From contig JAHECD010000001.1 in NCBI GenBank assembly GCA_024641945.1, positions 1 through 64,000 on the forward strand: 64,000 nucleotides of DNA. The letters run 5' to 3'. Of the stretch, positions 1 to 11,243 are shown in pieces (the first letter of the stretch is position 1; each line of letters opens with the position of its first letter). This stretch comes from Rubrivivax sp. (GTDB lineage: Bacteria > Pseudomonadota > Gammaproteobacteria > Burkholderiales > Burkholderiaceae_C). The notes beneath the pieces were generated by a model, which was given only the letters and a program-made list of their open reading frames with translations, did not search any database and was not told the origin of the DNA. The position numbers and the translations under genes were made by a program.

Positions 1-314
1 TAGCAGATCGCCGGGCGGAAATTGGCGAACAGTCCCAGGTGTTTGCGCAGCCCGAGGATCGCCTGCTCGGGGCGGAACTGTCGTTCGAGCTTGTCGTACT
101 TCCAGTCGCCCACAGCGCCGAACAGCACGGCGTCGGCCGACCGCGCCAGATTCAAGGTCGAATCCGGCAAGGGGTGCCCATGGGCGTCGAACGCGGCACC
201 CCCGACCAGCGCCGTCTCGGTGTCGAATGTCAGGTCGAGCACGTCGAGCACCTTCACGGCCTCGGCCATGATTTCGGTGCCGATGCCGTCGCCCGGAAGG
301 ATTGCGATCTTCAT
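1..314 (-). CDS. leuB: 3-isopropylmalate dehydrogenase, N-terminal part (cut by window edge)
   Basis: Oxidises and decarboxylates 3-isopropylmalate to 2-ketoisocaproate precursor in cytoplasmic leucine synthesis. The reverse strand reads [20 protein letters not shown], the classic nucleotide-binding start of the isocitrate/isopropylmalate dehydrogenase family, and continues to a stretch resembling [16 protein letters not shown], which is characteristic of LeuB. About 104 residues are visible; the rest lies before base 1. It is absent from the ORF track only because it is open at the edge. Its ATG overlaps the stop of the upstream membrane-protein gene (ATGA), so translation is probably coupled. 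It is the last visible gene of a leuC-leuD-leuB operon. Identification is secure from family motif plus operon context. Confidence 0.95.
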   Translation of the reverse strand, partial: MKIAILPGDGIGTEIMAEAVKVLDVLDLTFDTETALVGGAAFDAHGHPLPDSTLNLARSADAVLFGAVGDWKYDKLERQFRPEQAILGLRKHLGLFANFRPAIC

Positions 315-604
315 GATGGTGGGGGTTCCTTGTGGATCAGCCAGTGGACCAGGCGGTTTTCGCAGGCCTTGAAGAGGACATAGGCGGCCATGCTGGCCGA
401 CCCGGTGAAGATGATTTCGGCGAGCTGCGTCAAGGCACCTTCCATGACGGCCTGCCACCCATGGTTGACGATCAGTTCGATGTTGGCCTGAAGCAGAAAG
501 AACAGGTTGAGCGTGCCGCAGCCGAAGGCAAGGAAACTCGCCACGAGCAGCACGAAGACGAGCCCCGGCCGACGCAGCACTACCCGCTGGAACCAGCCAC
601 GCAT
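311..604 (-). CDS. Small two-helix membrane protein in the leucine operon
   Basis: A 97-residue protein of unknown function. It opens with a basic segment ([14 protein letters not shown]), then a hydrophobic helix at about residues 14-38 containing a single Cys (FLAFGCGTL), and a second, weaker hydrophobic segment at about 60-80. The C-terminus is polar. It lies between leuD (9-base gap) and leuB (4-base ATGA overlap), so it is co-transcribed and probably co-translated with leuB. I do not recognise a named domain. Conserved position within leu operons of related bacteria would argue for a real gene; the tight junctions on both sides already support it. It could be an inner-membrane protein unrelated to leucine synthesis. 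Confidence 0.75.
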   Translation of the reverse strand: MRGWFQRVVLRRPGLVFVLLVASFLAFGCGTLNLFFLLQANIELIVNHGWQAVMEGALTQLAEIIFTGSASMAAYVLFKACENRLVHWLIHKEPPPS

Positions 605-613
605 GGCCTCGTG

Positions 614-1261
614 TCAGAGGCTGCGGTGCGCCAGCCAGGGCATGCGCGCAAGCCGCTCGGCCTCGAAAGCGCGGATCTTGTCGGCATGGCGCAGCGTCAG
701 GCCGATATCGTCGAAACCGTTGACGAGGCAGTACTTGCGGAACGGCTGCACGTCGAACGGCCACTCGCTACCGTCGGGCTTGACGACGACCTGGCGCGGC
801 AGGTCCACCGTCAGCGAGTAACCCGGGAAAGCCGCCACCTCGTCGAACAGCCTGGCCACCTGCTCCTCGGGCAGCACGATGGGCAGCAGCCCGTTCTTGA
901 AGCAGTTGTTGAAGAAGATGTCGGCATAACTCGGCGCGATGACGGCGCGAAAGCCGTACTGGTCGAGCGCCCACGGCGCATGTTCGCGACTAGAGCCGCA
1001 GCCAAAATTGCGACGCGCGATCAGTACCGATGCCCCCTTGTAGCGCGCCTGGTTGAGCACGAAGTCGGGGTTCGGTTTGCGCGAAGACGGATCCTGGCCG
1101 GGCTCACCCTTGTCGAGGTAGCGCCATTCGTCGAACAGGTTGGGGCCGAAGCCTGAACGCTGGATCGACTTGAGGAACTGCTTCGGAATGATCGCGTCGG
1201 TGTCGACGTTTTCGCGGTCCATGGGTGCCACGAGGCCCGTATGGATGGTGAAGGCTTGCAT
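614..1261 (-). CDS. leuD: 3-isopropylmalate dehydratase small subunit
   Basis: Small (swivelling) subunit of isopropylmalate isomerase, which works with LeuC to convert 2- to 3-isopropylmalate in leucine synthesis. The protein is 215 residues, close to the usual ~200-215. Diagnostic segments are [13 protein letters not shown] near the N-terminus and the aconitase-swivel motif [15 protein letters not shown] in the middle. The track ORF begins 24 residues earlier, but the ATG at 1261 starts [13 protein letters not shown], the normal LeuD start, and has AGGAG eight bases upstream, so I chose it. The upstream neighbour is the entericidin-like gene and the downstream neighbour is the small membrane protein, all on the same strand. 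Confidence 0.96.
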   Translation of the reverse strand: MQAFTIHTGLVAPMDRENVDTDAIIPKQFLKSIQRSGFGPNLFDEWRYLDKGEPGQDPSSRKPNPDFVLNQARYKGASVLIARRNFGCGSSREHAPWALDQYGFRAVIAPSYADIFFNNCFKNGLLPIVLPEEQVARLFDEVAAFPGYSLTVDLPRQVVVKPDGSEWPFDVQPFRKYCLVNGFDDIGLTLRHADKIRAFEAERLARMPWLAHRSL

Positions 1262-1329
1262 GGGTGGGGCTCCTGGCTCTCGAACCCCGGAGGGCTGCAC
1301 CGCGGTACAGCCACCCGGGGCGGGCATCG

Positions 1330-1464
1330 TCACTTCTTCTTGGCCGCGTCTTCGATCTTGTCGCCGGCCTTGGAAATATCCTTGCCCACGCCTTCCATCG
1401 TGTTGCAGGCCTGAAGGCCCAGCACGGCGGCGACGGTGGCAAGAACGATGAACAGCTTATTCAT
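1330..1464 (-). CDS. Entericidin-like small lipoprotein
   Basis: A 44-residue ORF too short for the track. It reads [20 protein letters not shown] and then [24 protein letters not shown]. The first 20 residues form a lipoprotein signal peptide ending in a lipobox (LQAC, Cys20). The mature part [16 protein letters not shown] is the entericidin EcnA/EcnB signature. The ribosome binding site AAGGAGT lies a few bases before the ATG. Entericidins are tiny cell-envelope lipoproteins; EcnA/EcnB of E. coli were described as an antidote/toxin pair, but single members in other bacteria have no firm role. It sits between leuC and leuD on the same strand, so it is probably read with the leucine genes. 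Confidence 0.9.
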   Translation of the reverse strand: MNKLFIVLATVAAVLGLQACNTMEGVGKDISKAGDKIEDAAKKK

Positions 1465-1476
1465 AAACAGACTCCT

Positions 1477-2901
1477 TCAGGATAGGCGGCGAACATCAAC
1501 AAAATGCCCGTTCAGCGCGGCGGCCGCGGCCATCGCCGGGCTGACCAGGTGGGTACGGCCGCCAGCACCCTGGCGGCCCTCGAAATTGCGATTGCTGGTC
1601 GAGGCGCAGCGCTCGCCGGGCTCCAGGCGGTCGGCATTCATCGCCAGACACATGCTGCAACCGGGTTCTCGCCACTCGAAGCCGGCGGCGACGAAGACCT
1701 TGTCCAGGCCTTCGCGCTCGGCTTGCACCTTCACGAGGCCGGAACCGGGCACGACCATCGCGACCTTGACGTTGCCAGCGACCTTGCCACCCACCTTGCG
1801 CACGACGGCTGCGGCCTCACGCAGGTCCTCGATGCGGCTGTTGGTGCAAGAGCCGATGAAGACCTTGTCGATCGTGATGTCGGCCAGCGGCTTGTTCGGC
1901 GTCAGGCCCATGTACGTCAGTGCACGTTCGATGGCGCCGCGCTTGACGGCGTCCTTCTCCTTGTCGGGGTCGGGCACCCGGTCCTCGATCGACAGCACCA
2001 TCTCCGGCGACGTGCCCCACGTGACCTGCGGCTTGAGTTGGGCCGCGTCGATGTCGACCACGGCGTCGAATGTCGCGCCGGGGTCGGAGTGCAACGTGCG
2101 CCACATCGCCACCGCGTGCTCCCACTCCACGCCGCTGGGCGCAAACGGGCGGCCCTTGACGTACTCGATGGTCTTGTCGTCCACGGCGACCAGTCCGGCA
2201 CGTGCGCCGGCCTCGATGGCCATGTTGCACACGGTCATGCGGCCTTCCATGCTGAGCGCACGGATCGCCGACCCGCCGAACTCGATCGTGTAGCCGGTAC
2301 CTCCGGCCGTGCCGATGCGACCGATGATCGCGAGCACGATGTCCTTGGCCGTGACACCGCGCTGGAGCTGCCCGTCCACCTTGACCAGCATGTTCTTCGC
2401 CTTCTTGGCCAGCAGCGTCTGCGTGGCCATCACGTGCTCGACCTCGCTCGTGCCGATGCCGTGTGCAAGCGCACCAAAGGCGCCGTGCGTCGAGGTATGC
2501 GAGTCGCCGCACACGACGGTCATGCCCGGCAGCGTGGCCCCCTGTTCCGGCCCGATCACGTGCACGATGCCCTGTCGCTTGTCTAGAAACGGGAAATACG
2601 CCGCCGCCCCGAACGATTTGATATTCGAATCCAGCGTGGTGACCTGCAGCTTGCTGATCGGATCCTTGATCCCGTCGTAGCCGTCCTGCCACCCCGTCGT
2701 CGGCGTGTTGTGGTCGGCCGTGGCGACGATGGAGCTCGTGCGCCAGATCTTGCGGCCGGACAGGCGCAGACCCTCGAACGCTTGCGGGCTGGTGACCTCG
2801 TGCACCAGGTGGCGGTCGATGTAAAGCACGGCAGTGCCGTCGTCTTCGGTATGGACGACGTGGTCGTCCCAGAGTTTGTCGTAGAGCGTACGTGCAGTCA
2901 T
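1477..2901 (-). CDS. leuC: 3-isopropylmalate dehydratase large subunit
   Basis: Catalytic large subunit of isopropylmalate isomerase, an aconitase-family [4Fe-4S] enzyme of leucine synthesis. It has 474 residues, the usual length. Visible signatures are [33 protein letters not shown] and [11 protein letters not shown]; the three cysteines in the last two motifs bind the cluster. The track ORF extends 43 residues upstream with low-complexity sequence. I start at the ATG giving [16 protein letters not shown], the family N-terminus. No good Shine-Dalgarno sequence is visible before this ATG. It is the first gene of the leu operon and is divergent from the BON-like gene, with about 190 bases between them that should hold the operon promoter. 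Confidence 0.97.
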   Translation of the reverse strand: MTARTLYDKLWDDHVVHTEDDGTAVLYIDRHLVHEVTSPQAFEGLRLSGRKIWRTSSIVATADHNTPTTGWQDGYDGIKDPISKLQVTTLDSNIKSFGAAAYFPFLDKRQGIVHVIGPEQGATLPGMTVVCGDSHTSTHGAFGALAHGIGTSEVEHVMATQTLLAKKAKNMLVKVDGQLQRGVTAKDIVLAIIGRIGTAGGTGYTIEFGGSAIRALSMEGRMTVCNMAIEAGARAGLVAVDDKTIEYVKGRPFAPSGVEWEHAVAMWRTLHSDPGATFDAVVDIDAAQLKPQVTWGTSPEMVLSIEDRVPDPDKEKDAVKRGAIERALTYMGLTPNKPLADITIDKVFIGSCTNSRIEDLREAAAVVRKVGGKVAGNVKVAMVVPGSGLVKVQAEREGLDKVFVAAGFEWREPGCSMCLAMNADRLEPGERCASTSNRNFEGRQGAGGRTHLVSPAMAAAAALNGHFVDVRRLS

Positions 2902-3091
2902 GAGGAGGCGTGCCGGCAAGACCGGCGCGAGGCCGTGAGCCCGGCATTTTCCCGCAGATTGGCGTTGCCGGATCGGAGGGAGGCCGAATACCGCCACGGC
3001 GCCCCCGACCAAAGGAGGGGTCGATGCCATCCGGATGGGCGGCGCGCGCGCCCGACCGGCTGCCTATCGTCCCTCCGACAGGAGACGCCCC

Positions 3092-3568
3092 ATGTGGACC
3101 AGGATCATCGCCATCGCCGCCATCATCCCCTTCCTGTTGCTGGCCGCGCTGGTGAGCGCACTTCCGCGCACCCCCTCTGCCACTAGCACGCCGACTTCTC
3201 CGGTGCAACTGTCGATGCCGTCGGTACGTGTCGTGTTCGCGGCCGACGCCGTCGAGTTGTCCGGGGTCGTTCCCGACCGGCTCGAGCACGACGCGCTGAT
3301 GCGGCGCGCGGTTTCCATCTACGGCCGTGCGAAGGTGACCGACCGGCTGCGTGTCGGCGTCGTTGCCAACCCGGCGTGGCTCGACGCCGCGCTGCTGCCG
3401 GATCTGCGCGGCCTGTCACGCGCCACGGTCACGCTCGACGACGCCCATCTCCAGGTCGACGGAATCGCGCCGAGCGTTGCGGCCAGCGACCTCCTCGCCG
3501 CGCGGCTGCGCTTGCTCTCGCGACACGGGATCCGCATCACCAACCGCGTCGTCGTCGACCCGGGTTGA
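3092..3568 (+). CDS. Secreted or membrane-anchored protein with BON-like region
   Basis: A 158-residue protein. I start at the ATG of MWTRIIAIAAIIPFLLLAAL, which has GGAG upstream, rather than the track start 19 residues earlier. Residues about 3-22 form a single hydrophobic helix (signal anchor or uncleaved signal). The rest contains two segments shaped like BON half-repeats: VELSGVVPDRLEHDALMRRA, followed by VTDRLRVG, and later VTLDDAHLQVDGIAPS. This layout resembles the N-terminal BON-type region of some OmpA-family envelope proteins, but no OmpA domain follows. It is divergent from leuC and precedes a short-chain dehydrogenase gene with about 165 bases between. Envelope function is inferred; no catalytic motif is visible. 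Confidence 0.65.
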   Translation: MWTRIIAIAAIIPFLLLAALVSALPRTPSATSTPTSPVQLSMPSVRVVFAADAVELSGVVPDRLEHDALMRRAVSIYGRAKVTDRLRVGVVANPAWLDAALLPDLRGLSRATVTLDDAHLQVDGIAPSVAASDLLAARLRLLSRHGIRITNRVVVDPG

Positions 3569-3733
3569 AGGCGCCGCCTGCCTGGACCGGGCAGCCCCGC
3601 ACGAGGTGCACGGGCCGGCTTTGCGATGGCCCTGCGGCCTTGGCGGGCCCTTCGGCACTGCGGTCGAGCCGCCAGGGCGGCCCGTGCGCACACCGGTAGC
3701 ATCGGGGCCTTCATTCCCTCTCATCGCAGCGCC

Positions 3734-4495
3734 ATGAACCAGATCGATCTTTCCGGCCGTGTGGCCATCATCACCGGCGGCGCACGTGGCATCGGCTACG
3801 CCATCGCACAGCGCTTCCTGCAGTCGGGCGCCGACGTATCGCTCTGGGACATGGACGGCGATCGCCTGGTGGCCGCCCGTTCGGCCTTGGCGGACGCATT
3901 CCCGGCGCGCCGCATCGAGACTGCCACGCTCGATCTCACCGATGCGGACAAGGTCGGCGCCGCGGCAGCGGCGGTCGTTTCACAGATGGGACGCCTGGAC
4001 ATTCTGGTCAACAACGCGGGCATCACGGGCGGCAACGGTCCGACCTGGGAACTCGAGCCCGACGTGTGGCGGCAAGTCATCGACATCAACCTCGTCGCAC
4101 CGTATCTCACGTGCCGCGCCGTAGTGCCGTACCTGTTGAAGAACGGCTGGGGCCGCATCGTCAACATCGCTTCGATCGCCGGCAAGGAAGGCAACCCCAA
4201 CGCGTCGCACTACAGCGCCAGCAAGGCGGGGCTGATCGCGCTGACCAAGTCGCTCGGCAAGGAACTTGCGACGCGTGGCGTGCTCGTCAACGCCATCACC
4301 CCGGCAGCCGCGCGCACCGAGATGTTCGACCAGATGAAACAGGAACATATCGACTACATGCTGTCGAAGATCCCGATGGGGCGTTTTCTGGCGGTCGACG
4401 AGGCCGCGGCGATGGTGGCCTGGCTGTCGTCGGACGACTGCGCGTTCACCACCGGAAGCGTGTTCGACATTTCCGGAGGGCGCGCGACCTACTGA
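3734..4495 (+). CDS. Short-chain dehydrogenase/reductase (SDR)
   Basis: A 253-residue classical SDR, a cytoplasmic NAD(P)-dependent oxidoreductase. Visible features are the cofactor glycine motif TGGARGIG (about 14-21), NNAG (93-96), catalytic Ser147, and YSASK with Tyr160 and Lys164. The C-terminus ends in the typical TGSVFDISGG region. An acidic residue near the end of the second strand (WDMDGD, about 39-43) suggests NAD rather than NADP, which is only a tendency. I start at MNQIDLSGRVAIITGG; the track start adds 36 unlikely residues. Members of this type include 3-oxoacyl-ACP reductase-like and sugar dehydrogenase-like enzymes, and the substrate cannot be read from sequence. It is convergent with the transglutaminase gene. 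Confidence 0.9.
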   Translation: MNQIDLSGRVAIITGGARGIGYAIAQRFLQSGADVSLWDMDGDRLVAARSALADAFPARRIETATLDLTDADKVGAAAAAVVSQMGRLDILVNNAGITGGNGPTWELEPDVWRQVIDINLVAPYLTCRAVVPYLLKNGWGRIVNIASIAGKEGNPNASHYSASKAGLIALTKSLGKELATRGVLVNAITPAAARTEMFDQMKQEHIDYMLSKIPMGRFLAVDEAAAMVAWLSSDDCAFTTGSVFDISGGRATY

Positions 4496-4497
4496 CT

Positions 4498-4513
4498 GGC
4501 CGGACTGCCGGCC
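4498..4513. terminator. Short GC hairpin between convergent genes
   Basis: GGCCGG-ACTG-CCGGCC forms a perfect 6-bp stem with a 4-base loop directly after the SDR stop codon and just before the stop of the convergent transglutaminase gene. No T-run follows on either strand, so it may act as an mRNA 3' end stabiliser or weak bidirectional terminator. Confidence 0.4.
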
Positions 4514-4516
4514 GGG

Positions 4517-5236
4517 CTAACGGCCAGGCCAACGGCCGGGCGCCTCGCGCTCGACCTCGGAAAGGAAGTCCGCCGCCTGAAGAGCCGAAGCGCCCGTGAG
4601 CCAACCGGGATAGGCCTTGCCGAAGTCGTCCACGATGTGCTGCAGCGGCACGTCGTCGTAGGCGCCGCGCTGGCGCACGTATTCCATGTGCCGCTGGCCG
4701 GCGCGGTCGAACGGGTGGTACAGCGAATCGGCATGCCCGTCGAATTCCAGCGGTAGCAGCCCGAAACGCTCGCACAACGACAGGTTGAAGGCCGGCGTGG
4801 CCTTGACCCAGGCCCCGTCGATCCACAGGTCGGTATAGCCGTGCCAGATGAAGAGGTCGGTCTGCATCGTCTGGCGCATGCGCTCGGTGCTCAGGTGGTT
4901 GCGCACGTCCGCGTAGCCGACGCGCGCCGGTATGCCGGCGGCACGTGCGGCCGCCGCAAGCAGCGCCGCCTTCGGCACGCACCAGCCGATGCCCGACTCG
5001 ATGACCCGGCTCGCGCGCATGCCGGCCGGCGACAGGTCGATGCGGTAGGGGTCGTAGCGGAATCCGTCGCGCACGGCCAAGTACAGCGCGACGGCGCGCG
5101 CCCGATCGTCTGGGCCCCGTGCGTGCTTGGTCGCGAAGGCCACCACCGACGGGTGATCGCTGTCGATCAACGCGGTTGGCGCCAGTGAGGCCGGGCCCGG
5201 TGCGCTGCCTGCCACGGCTGGATGCGGTTGGGCCAC
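4517..5236 (-). CDS. Transglutaminase-like cysteine protein
   Basis: A 239-residue protein of the bacterial transglutaminase-like superfamily, usually peptidases or amidases. The nucleophile region is GIGWCVPKAALLAAAARAAG (Cys86), and the His lies in FIWHGYTDLWIDGAWVKATP (His132). In many family members an Asp follows about 15 residues after the His (VDPT); here the aligned position reads ATPAF, so the third residue of the triad is not obvious. The start is GTG, two bases after the stop of the upstream VOC gene, so it is the last gene of the methylmalonyl-CoA operon. No signal peptide is visible, so it is probably cytoplasmic. Its link to propionate metabolism is only positional. Confidence 0.8.
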   Translation of the reverse strand: MAQPHPAVAGSAPGPASLAPTALIDSDHPSVVAFATKHARGPDDRARAVALYLAVRDGFRYDPYRIDLSPAGMRASRVIESGIGWCVPKAALLAAAARAAGIPARVGYADVRNHLSTERMRQTMQTDLFIWHGYTDLWIDGAWVKATPAFNLSLCERFGLLPLEFDGHADSLYHPFDRAGQRHMEYVRQRGAYDDVPLQHIVDDFGKAYPGWLTGASALQAADFLSEVEREAPGRWPGR

Positions 5237-5238
5237 GG

Positions 5239-5699
5239 TCAGCCCAGTGCAACGACCACGTCCGGTGGGGCCTGCACGAGTTCGATCAACACGCCCTCGC
5301 CCCCGAGCGGGAAATCGTCATTGCCTTTCGGGTGAATGAAGCAGATGTCATGGCCGGCCGCACCCTTGCGGATACCGCCCGGTGCAAAACGCACGCCCTG
5401 TGCGGTCATCCAGTCGACTGCCTTGGGAAGGTCGTCGACCCAAAGCCCCACGTGGTTCAGCGGCGTCGTGTGCACCGCGGGCTTCTTCGCCGGGTCGAGC
5501 GGTTGCATCAGATCCACTTCGACCGCGGTCGGTCCGCTGCCAAGGGCGCAGATGTCCTCGTCGACGTTCTCGCGCTCGCTGACGAACGTGCTCTTGACGG
5601 TCAGGCCAAGCATGTCGACCCAGAGTGACTTCAGCCGCTGTTTGTCGGCGCCCCCGATGGCGATCTGCTGGATGCCGAGTATGCGGAAGGGTTTGCTGC

Positions 5700-5703
<4 letters not shown>
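5239..5703 (-). CDS. VOC-superfamily protein, possible methylmalonyl-CoA epimerase
   Basis: A 154-residue vicinal-oxygen-chelate (glyoxalase fold) protein with two beta-alpha-beta-beta-beta modules. By position in the mcm-pcc operon it is the natural candidate for methylmalonyl-CoA epimerase, which links propionyl-CoA carboxylase (S-isomer) to the mutase (R-isomer). Apparent metal-ligand positions are Gln13 (GIQQIAIGG) where a His is usual, Glu62 (AVEVDL), His84 ([10 protein letters not shown]) and Glu141 (LIELVQAP). The start ATG overlaps the stop of pccA (ATGA), so I use 5703 instead of the longer track ORF. The substituted first ligand leaves the reaction open; another VOC activity is possible. 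Confidence 0.75.
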
Positions 5704-7751
<2,048 letters not shown>

Positions 7752-7771
7752 GGGTCAGCTCCTCGGCCCGG

Positions 7772-9304
7772 TCACAGCGGAATGTTGCCGTGCTTGCGCC
7801 ACGGGTTCTCGAGTTGTTTGTCCTTCAGCATCACGAGCGAACGGCAGATGCGCTTTCGTGTCTCGTGCGGCTGGATCACGTCATCGATGTAGCCCCGCGC
7901 GCCAGCCACGAACGGATTCGCGAAGCGGTCCTTGTACTCGGCTTCTTTCGCGGCGAGCTTGGCGGGGTCGCCCTTGTCCTCGCGGAAGATGATCTCGACC
8001 GCACCCTTGGCGCCCATCACCGCGATCTCTGCGTTCGGCCAGGCGAAATTGACGTCGCCACGCAGGTGCTTGGAGCTCATCACGTCGTAGGCGCCGCCAT
8101 AGGCCTTGCGGGTGATCACCGTGACCTTGGGCACCGTGCACTCGGCGTAGGCGTAGAGCAGCTTCGCGCCGTGCTTGATGATGCCGCCGAACTCCTGGCT
8201 CGTGCCGGGCATGAAACCCGGCACGTCGACGAACGTGACGACCGGGATGTTGAAGGCGTCGCAGAAGCGCACGAATCGCGCAGCCTTGATGCTGCTTCGG
8301 ATGTCCAGGCAACCCGCCAGCACCATCGGGTTGTTGGCGACGATGCCCACGCTCTGGCCTTCCATGCGCGCGAAGCCGATGACGATGTTCTTGGCATAGT
8401 CCGGCTGCAGTTCGAAGAAGTCGCCGTCGTCGACGACCTTGCCGATCAACTCCTTCATGTCGTACGGCTTGTTTGGGTTGTCGGGCACCAGCGTATCGAG
8501 CGACATGTCGATGCGGTCGGCGCGGTCGCCGCTCGGCCGCAGCGGCGGCTTCTCGCGGTTGTTCAGCGGCAGGTAGTTGAAGAACCGGCGAAGCATCAGG
8601 ATCGCCTCGACGTCGTTCTCGAACGAGAGGTCGGCCACGCCGCTCTTCGTCGTGTGTGTCGTGGCGCCGCCCAGGTCCTCGGCCGTCACGGACTCGTGTG
8701 TCACGGTCTTCACGACCTCGGGGCCGGTGACGAACATGTAGCTCGAATCCTTCACCATGAAGATGAAGTCGGTCATCGCCGGCGAATACACGGCGCCGCC
8801 GGCACACGGCCCCATGATCATGCTGATCTGCGGGATCACCCCACTCGCCATCACGTTGCGCTGGAAGACATCGGCATACCCGCCGAGCGAAGCCACGCCT
8901 TCCTGAATGCGTGCGCCGCCCGAGTCGTTCAGCCCGATCACCGGCGCGCCGACCTTCATCGCCTGGTCCATGACCTTGCAGATCTTCTCGGCATGCGCCT
9001 CGCTCAGCGCGCCGCCGAAGACGGTGAAGTCCTGGCTGAACACGAAGACGAGGCGGCCGTTGATCATGCCGTAGCCGGTGACGACGCCGTCGCCCGGGAT
9101 CTTGTTGTCCTGCATCCCAAAGTCGGCACAGCGGTGCTCGACGAACATGTCCCATTCCTCGAACGTGCCTTGGTCGAGCAGCAACTCGAGCCGTTCACGC
9201 GCACTCAGCTTGCCCTTGGCATGCTGCGCATCGACGCGCTTCTGGCCGCCGCCCAGCCGCGCCGCGGCGCGCTTGCGTTCGAGTTGTTCGATGATGTCGT
9301 GCAT
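7772..9304 (-). CDS. pccB: Propionyl-CoA carboxylase beta subunit (carboxyltransferase)
   Basis: Carboxyltransferase chain, 510 residues, which moves the carboxyl group from biotin to propionyl-CoA to give methylmalonyl-CoA. The family start [20 protein letters not shown] and motifs [49 protein letters not shown] and [12 protein letters not shown] are visible; these build the two crotonase-type halves and the oxyanion loops. The C-terminus IPLKKHGN-like end (WRKHGNIPL) is typical. I choose the ATG at 9304, which has AGGAGA nine bases upstream; the track ORF adds an unlikely 61-residue extension. It lies 29 bases downstream of meaB and 20 upstream of pccA. The alpha6-beta6 complex is cytoplasmic. 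Confidence 0.95.
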   Translation of the reverse strand: MHDIIEQLERKRAAARLGGGQKRVDAQHAKGKLSARERLELLLDQGTFEEWDMFVEHRCADFGMQDNKIPGDGVVTGYGMINGRLVFVFSQDFTVFGGALSEAHAEKICKVMDQAMKVGAPVIGLNDSGGARIQEGVASLGGYADVFQRNVMASGVIPQISMIMGPCAGGAVYSPAMTDFIFMVKDSSYMFVTGPEVVKTVTHESVTAEDLGGATTHTTKSGVADLSFENDVEAILMLRRFFNYLPLNNREKPPLRPSGDRADRIDMSLDTLVPDNPNKPYDMKELIGKVVDDGDFFELQPDYAKNIVIGFARMEGQSVGIVANNPMVLAGCLDIRSSIKAARFVRFCDAFNIPVVTFVDVPGFMPGTSQEFGGIIKHGAKLLYAYAECTVPKVTVITRKAYGGAYDVMSSKHLRGDVNFAWPNAEIAVMGAKGAVEIIFREDKGDPAKLAAKEAEYKDRFANPFVAGARGYIDDVIQPHETRKRICRSLVMLKDKQLENPWRKHGNIPL

Positions 9305-9333
9305 GGAGATCTCTCCTTGTTCCTCGTTCGATG

Positions 9334-10377
9334 TCAGGCCATCAGATCCAGCAGGCGGCGCGCAGCCACGGAGGCGGCCAGGCGCCCCGCGTGCACGTCG
9401 TCGGTGATTCGGGGCAGTGCGTCCCGCACGGCCGGGTGGTTCTTGAACCGTTGGCGCAGACCGGCCTCGATGCGCTCCCACATCCACGCCTGGTCCTGCG
9501 CGTGCCGGCGCGCCATGAGGCGGCCGTTGGCGGACTGCAGACGCTTGAAGTGGCTCACGGCCTGCCAGAAGTCGACCAGCCCCGTCGCCTTGAGCGCACT
9601 CAGCTGAAGCACGCGCGGGTGCCAGATGCTCTCGTCGTGATGTGCATGGTCGGGCCGGCCATGCAGACCCAACAACCGCAAGGCGCTCGTGATCTGTGCC
9701 CGGGCGCGAGTGGCCGCGGACTCGTCAAGGTCGGCCTTGTTGATGACGACCAGGTCCGCGAGTTCCATCACGCCTTTCTTGATCGCCTGGAGGTCGTCGC
9801 CGGCGTTCGGCAACTGCAGCAGCACGAACATGTCGGTCATGCCGGCCACCGCCGTCTCGCTCTGGCCCACGCCCACGGTTTCGACGATCACGATGTCGTG
9901 GCCCGCGGCCTCGCACACCAGCATCGACTCGCGGGTCTTCTCGGCCACGCCACCGAGCGTGCCACTCGCCGGACTCGGGCGAATGAAGGCACGCTCTTGC
10001 ACGCTCAGACGCTCCATGCGTGTCTTGTCGCCGAGGATCGATCCGCCAGACACGGTGGACGACGGGTCGACGGCCAGAACCGCCACCCGGTGCCCTTGCG
10101 CCAACAGATGCAGTCCGAGCCCTTCGATGAAGGTGCTCTTGCCCACGCCGGGCACACCGCTGATGCCCAGGCGGAACGATCGACCCGTGTGCGGCAACAG
10201 TGCATTGAGCAGATCGTCGGCAAGCGCGCGGTGGTCGGCACGCGTCGATTCCAGCAGCGTGATCGCCTTCGCCACCGCACGCCGCTGCGAGGCGCCGGTG
10301 CCGGCGACGATGCGTTGGACCATGTCGTCGGCGCTCGTGTGGTCGACGTTCGTGTGGGCACGCGCGGCGTCACTCAC
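9334..10377 (-). CDS. meaB: Methylmalonyl-CoA mutase-associated GTPase MeaB
   Basis: G3E-type P-loop GTPase, 347 residues, that protects and loads adenosylcobalamin-dependent methylmalonyl-CoA mutase. Walker A is [12 protein letters not shown] (about 71-82), followed by [22 protein letters not shown], a MeaB/ArgK hallmark, then [10 protein letters not shown] and the base-specificity motif VINKAD. The GTG start overlaps the stop of the upstream fusion gene (GTGA), which is why I do not use the far longer track ORF. Located in the same operon as mcm and pccAB, it very likely acts on the mutase encoded just upstream. E. coli calls the homologue ArgK/YgfD. Confidence 0.95.
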   Translation of the reverse strand: MSDAARAHTNVDHTSADDMVQRIVAGTGASQRRAVAKAITLLESTRADHRALADDLLNALLPHTGRSFRLGISGVPGVGKSTFIEGLGLHLLAQGHRVAVLAVDPSSTVSGGSILGDKTRMERLSVQERAFIRPSPASGTLGGVAEKTRESMLVCEAAGHDIVIVETVGVGQSETAVAGMTDMFVLLQLPNAGDDLQAIKKGVMELADLVVINKADLDESAATRARAQITSALRLLGLHGRPDHAHHDESIWHPRVLQLSALKATGLVDFWQAVSHFKRLQSANGRLMARRHAQDQAWMWERIEAGLRQRFKNHPAVRDALPRITDDVHAGRLAASVAARRLLDLMA

Positions 10378-11243
10378 GGTGCCACCGCGCGCGGGTTGTC
10401 CATCGGATCGAAACGTGCCAGGCCCGGGACCGCGCCGTCGGAGCGCCAAGCGGCCGGTACTTCGGCGGTCGCCCAATATTCGTCGATGCCCACGATCCGC
10501 CCATCGTCGACCCGGAAGCAGGACGTGGCATAGAACACCGCGGGCGGATGGTCCACGCGCACCAGCGACATGACGCGGCCGTCTTCGAGCCGCTCGCATT
10601 CGATCAGCAGGATCGTCCAGCCTTCGGGGTACTTCTGCTGCACGGCGATAAAGGCATCGGCGCTGTCGAACCGCTCGCCGCTGGTCCACCACACCACTTG
10701 CAGGTCGTCCTTCAATAGTGCGCGCGCGGCCTTCCAGTCGCGCGCCTGGAAGGCCGCCCACATCGACCGCACCGCGCGCACGCTGGGCCACAGCGGCGTG
10801 CGGACATAGTCGATGTCCCACTCGCCTTCGCCGGTCGGTACGAAACCATGTCGAAGGTAGAACCGATTCGATTCGCTGCCCTTCAGCGCGACCAGTTCCA
10901 CCGGCAACTGGGCACGATCCGCCTGCTCGCAGATCCAGGCCAGCACGCCGCGCCCCGTGCCGCACCCCTGGAAGGGGGGGTCCACGTAGAAGTGGTCCAG
11001 CCGCATCGTGTGCGACAGCGTCTTCAGCACGATGAAGCCGACGCGCCGGCCTTCGACGACGATGTGCTGGGTGCGCGCCGGGTCGAATCCATGGGCCAGC
11101 CGCTCCCGTGCCCGCTTTTCGTCATAGCGCCCGAGCCGCTCCAGGCTGGCGCGCATCGCCCGCAGGCGCAATGCGAGCAAATCCTCGAAGTCGCCGGCGG
11201 CCGCACGTTCGAGCGCGAAGCCGGCGGGCGGACTGACGATCAC
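10374..11243 (-). CDS. Fusion of GNAT acetyltransferase and NTF2/SnoaL-like domain
   Basis: A 289-residue two-domain protein. Residues about 8-150 form a GNAT N-acetyltransferase: [20 protein letters not shown] then the acetyl-CoA loop [18 protein letters not shown] and the closing [15 protein letters not shown]. Residues about 155-275 look like an NTF2/SnoaL-type cone: [57 protein letters not shown]. The gene begins with GTG overlapping the mcm stop (GTGA) and ends overlapping the meaB start (GTGA), so it is translationally coupled on both sides inside the mutase operon. The substrate is unknown; protein or small-molecule acetylation related to acyl-CoA metabolism is a guess. Confidence 0.85.
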   Translation of the reverse strand: MIVSPPAGFALERAAAGDFEDLLALRLRAMRASLERLGRYDEKRARERLAHGFDPARTQHIVVEGRRVGFIVLKTLSHTMRLDHFYVDPPFQGCGTGRGVLAWICEQADRAQLPVELVALKGSESNRFYLRHGFVPTGEGEWDIDYVRTPLWPSVRAVRSMWAAFQARDWKAARALLKDDLQVVWWTSGERFDSADAFIAVQQKYPEGWTILLIECERLEDGRVMSLVRVDHPPAVFYATSCFRVDDGRIVGIDEYWATAEVPAAWRSDGAVPGLARFDPMDNPRAVAP

